Below, in pieces: positions 61,489 to 64,000 of a stretch of DNA of 64,000 bases. Source of the DNA: Bryopsis sp. KO-2023 (lineage: Eukaryota; Chlorophyta; Ulvophyceae; Bryopsidales; Bryopsidaceae). The position numbers and the translations under genes were made by a program. The stretch lies in NCBI GenBank assembly GCA_030272585.1, contig BSYQ01000004.1, positions 4,278,001-4,342,000 of the forward strand. Direction: 5' to 3'. The stretch's first letter is position 1. Each line of letters opens with the position of its first letter. The notes under the pieces are model-generated. The model was not told where the DNA came from, did not search any database, and saw only the letters and a program-made list of their open reading frames with translations.

Positions 61489-62547
61489 TCTCGTTTCGAG
61501 ATCAAGGGCGGCGAGCTGCGAAATCGGGTCAGCGTGCGATCGTCGTGTTGGCCGATCAGCTTCTTGAATGGCATAGATTCTCCCTGTGGTGTTTTGCTGC
61601 GGGGGATGATGGGTTGATCTCGTTCGGAAGAGCAATTGAGGTGTCTGTCGTACTGCCGCCGATGGCTGGAAACCGTAGGTCGGGGGGAGAACTCGTGCAA
61701 GGGATGAATCTGTGGCTGGTGTTGGAAGGCGGCTGCCAGATTTATCGAAACGCTGGAACGCCGTAACGCCGCCAGATCCAGGTGGGCGTTAAGATGGAAG
61801 TCAGAACGATGCCACCCTGCCACTTCCCCGAAACGAGACGAAAACCACCACCTTGTTCTTCCGTGCCATTTTGTGGGGGGGGGTTTACCTCACTCAAAAA
61901 AAGATTTTTTGGATGCCAAACAGGTGGGTACCATGCCAAGTGTACAGAAAAGCTCAGGGGAATATTCATTATTGTGAACCCCTGACTGACTGCCAAGTTT
62001 AAGTTACACCTCGTCAGTTCCACTAGGCATCAAAAATTTGATTGGCAATCCTGCTGATCATATGATGATGAAACAGCTCTCAAGGATTAAAGCCAGACTT
62101 CGGGATAGATTCACACATTTGTTTGTGAATACTGATTTGCTTATTTCGTGGATCCCGAGACTTGCAAAGACTGGCAGTGGTGGCCCTACTTGGTGACCCA
62201 GCGGCCTTCTCAAGTGTAAACAGATTCCTAAAGATTCCTCTGCAGATTTGTTCAGATGGCTCCGATTTGTTGACCTTATGGTAGCCTGACGAAAAAGCAA
62301 TTTCCTCACAAGTGAATTCCCCACAACATCGTTCCGATTTTTTCCCTTCAGCTGATCAGAAAAAGTCCATATTTCTCAATATTCATTCTTTCCCCCTGCC
62401 GACCCACAGCTTTAAAAAAACAAAAACGACGCCACACGAACGTAATTCCCTCCCGCCCTTCCCACCCCCCCCTTTTCGACTTTTTTGCTATCCATTTTCT
62501 GTTCAACTTTCGAGGTTGCTGAAATTCAATCCAGAAAAGGCTACCCA
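61489..62547. other. promoter side of the methyltransferase gene; no other gene seen
   Basis: Between the methyltransferase start codon and the distal stop of the small mitochondrial-protein gene, both on the minus strand. The frame just upstream of the start (about 50 codons) is open, so an upstream start or exon cannot be excluded. Otherwise unremarkable. Confidence 0.4.
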
Positions 62548-63515
62548 TCAGGTGTCATCCTCATCTGCATCGCAGCAACACCGATCATGGCTGAGTCTTC
62601 CTCCTCCACTTTGCATCAAACCATGTCTTAATCGAGTAGATCCAGACATTCTCATTCACTGACCCCTAACAACCCCCCCCCCTCCCCCCCTTCCCACTTC
62701 CCAACCCCAAAATCTCCGTTACGATAATTTCCCAATCACCTCCCATCATCATCTGCAAAACACAATCGACCATATCTACTCGTGAACGAATATTAAGGTC
62801 ACCGGTCATCCTCATCTGCAAGCGAAAAAAACGATGCTGTGGCTTATCTTTTTCACCAAAAAATTTAGCTGCTCTTCCCCATCCCCCTTTCCTTCTATCA
62901 GTTACAGATGCACTTTAGAATTACATTGCATCTACATGACTAATACCCACATCTCAATAAATGGAGTGGGACGGGGAGGGGGCTAGACATAATTTTCTTT
63001 CATTTCTGTGTGGCCTGATGGCAAAAGAATTGAGGGGGGGGGGGTTGATTTGTTTCTTTTTTTTGGGGGGGGGGGGGGTTGTCGATTTACCTGAATACAT
63101 GAGATACTCTAGAAGCATCTGGCTCCAGCAGTGATAGAGCGAACGCCCTAACACAGACGCCGTATGCTTGCTCGCAAACCGGACCTTTAAGTTGGGGTTG
63201 GTCGGACTCACACTCAGACGTCTGGAAAGAAATAATCACATCAGAAATCTTGAAAACAATCCGTAAAAACAGCTTTCCCTGGCCAGATTCATAATTTCGC
63301 CATCGGATGTCGCGGTGGTGTGTTAGTATCGGGTGCTCCTACCTCTTCGGCTGGACGGGTGAGAAGGACGATGGTTTTGGTGTGCCCTTGGGCAGACCTT
63401 CAGCCGCCGATTTGGCAAAGTTTGAAGGGGTGTGGTCATAAGCTCCTTTTGGCTGAGTCCTAGATATGGTGCTTGCGACGCGCCACGCCGACCGGGCGAC
63501 GCTCCTGCCCAGCAT
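62548..63515 (-). CDS. small mitochondrial-type protein, 106 aa, with tandem alternative last exons
   Basis: Exon 63515-63343 starts MLGRSVARSAWRVASTISRT, an Arg/Ser/Ala-rich leader without acids typical of mitochondrial import. Exon 63221-63091 reads RLSVSPTNPNLKVRFASKHT then LYHCWSQMLLEYLMYS and ends in phase 1. Three 17-nt exons follow, each opened by tgcag, each in the right phase and each closing with a stop after an acidic tail: 62815-62799 (DEDDR), 62752-62736 (DDDGR) and 62564-62548 (DEDDT). Any one gives a whole 106-residue protein. I do not recognise the family. The gene diverges from the conserved plus-strand gene at 63737. Confidence 0.65.
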
Positions 63516-63736
63516 TCACGGAAATGGCTAAACCCACCCGCCAGAAACGACGAGTTAAATAACACTGTGGCCTTCCGTACATCCTCCGTCGTGCAATGCG
63601 CTCGAGTCGTATGTACGACTGGTGGTGGAACAAGAAGTTCCGAACAACAACCGACGACTTTGCACAACTTTTGTGTGTTTTTTTTTGCGTGACGACTTTA
63701 TCGCAAGCGGGGTGAGGTGAGTGAAAGACAGCGAAC
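63516..63736. promoter_or_regulatory. short divergent promoter
   Basis: About 220 bp between two start codons facing away from each other (minus 63515, plus 63737). No TATA box is visible. Confidence 0.45.
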
Positions 63737-64000
63737 ATGGCCAAGGCGTTGTGGCGTAGCTCGGACGTGTCGGAATGGAGCGAGCATCTGGAAACGTATC
63801 GTGAGCGAGTTCTCGCGCTGAGCGAGCGGCGGGCCGGTCTGAACGACCTGGACGTCTGGTTCTTCGACACCTTCACGCCGGAAGTTCGGTCGCGGGCGCC
63901 TCCACACGTCACTCGTGATGAGTTGGTGAAGGTCGTCGAATGGAAACTCAAAAGGGAAAAGTTCCGACCTAGGCTGTTGGGCTATGCGCGAGCGCTCGGG
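63737..64000 (+). CDS. conserved eukaryotic protein of unknown function, N-terminal 88 aa (runs off the window)
   Basis: Open from ATG 63737 to the window end without a stop. The text WSEHLETYRERVLALSERRA, LNDLDVWFFDTFTPEVRSRA, THVTRDELVKVVEWKLKREK-like and FRPRLLGYAR resembles a widespread eukaryotic family of unannotated proteins marked by a '(D/E)EL-x2-(L/V)-(M/V)-EWKL-(K/T)-R-x-KFRPRL' motif. It is predicted cytosolic and helical, with no known activity. The 3' part and any introns lie beyond the window. Confidence 0.75.
   Translation, partial: MAKALWRSSDVSEWSEHLETYRERVLALSERRAGLNDLDVWFFDTFTPEVRSRAPPHVTRDELVKVVEWKLKREKFRPRLLGYARALG

Noticed and set aside
63460-63951. 163-codon minus-strand frame
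   Set aside because: It is antisense to the conserved plus-strand gene and crosses the first exon of the small mitochondrial protein in another frame.
1-64000. Retrovirus-, LTR-, Polinton- or CRISPR-like elements
   Set aside because: No reverse transcriptase, integrase, capsid or protease motif, no long terminal repeats and no spaced palindromic array was found on either strand.

Overview
The window is nuclear DNA of an intron-rich, flagellated eukaryote, most likely a protist or alga; the lineage cannot be fixed from sequence alone. The reasons are: almost every gene is cut by GT-AG introns of about 100-700 bp; there is a ciliary gene (IFT88); there are genes with mitochondrial presequences (CLPB, ISCU, a 106-residue protein); and there is a cytosine-5 DNA methyltransferase next to a plant/alga-type Tudor plus Tify-binding-domain protein. 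Non-coding DNA is full of long A, T, G and C runs and short duplications. No retrovirus-, LTR- or Polinton-like element was seen. Exon models were built by hand from splice sites and reading phase. Most sum to a whole number of codons, but none is backed by transcripts.

Layout. 0-2 kb: six-exon gene of unknown function (-). 2.8-8.85 kb: mitochondrial CLPB disaggregase (-, 13 exons). It shares a 0.4-kb divergent promoter with ARMC6 (+, 7 exons, 9.26-12.49 kb). 13.9-18.8 kb: secreted ankyrin-repeat protein (-) with one 33-residue repeat per exon. 19.6-28.8 kb: gene-poor and repeat-rich, with a minisatellite, a hAT-like MITE, a Stowaway/mariner-like element nested in another repeat, a small two-exon membrane protein gene, a degenerate tandem array and a possible structured RNA. 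29.05-32.94 kb: coiled-coil protein (-). 34.04-41.19 kb: IFT88 (-, 15 exons), divergent from a 76-residue membrane protein (+). 43.76-44.27 kb: intronless ISCU (-). 46.6-50.3 kb: Tudor/TDBD chromatin protein (+). 52.66-61.49 kb: DNA methyltransferase with an N-terminal catalytic domain followed by PWWP, half-CXXC and Tudor reader domains (-). 62.55-63.5 kb: small mitochondrial protein (-) with three candidate alternative last exons. 63.74 kb to the end: start of a conserved protein (+).

Themes. The 46-61 kb segment carries two convergent chromatin genes, one a methyltransferase with an unusual domain order; it is the best candidate here for new biology. CLPB, ISCU and the 106-residue protein serve mitochondria. 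IFT88 serves the flagellum; its two neighbours may or may not. A short repeat family of about 150-190 bp (called repeat A) occurs seven times across the window, in introns and between genes.
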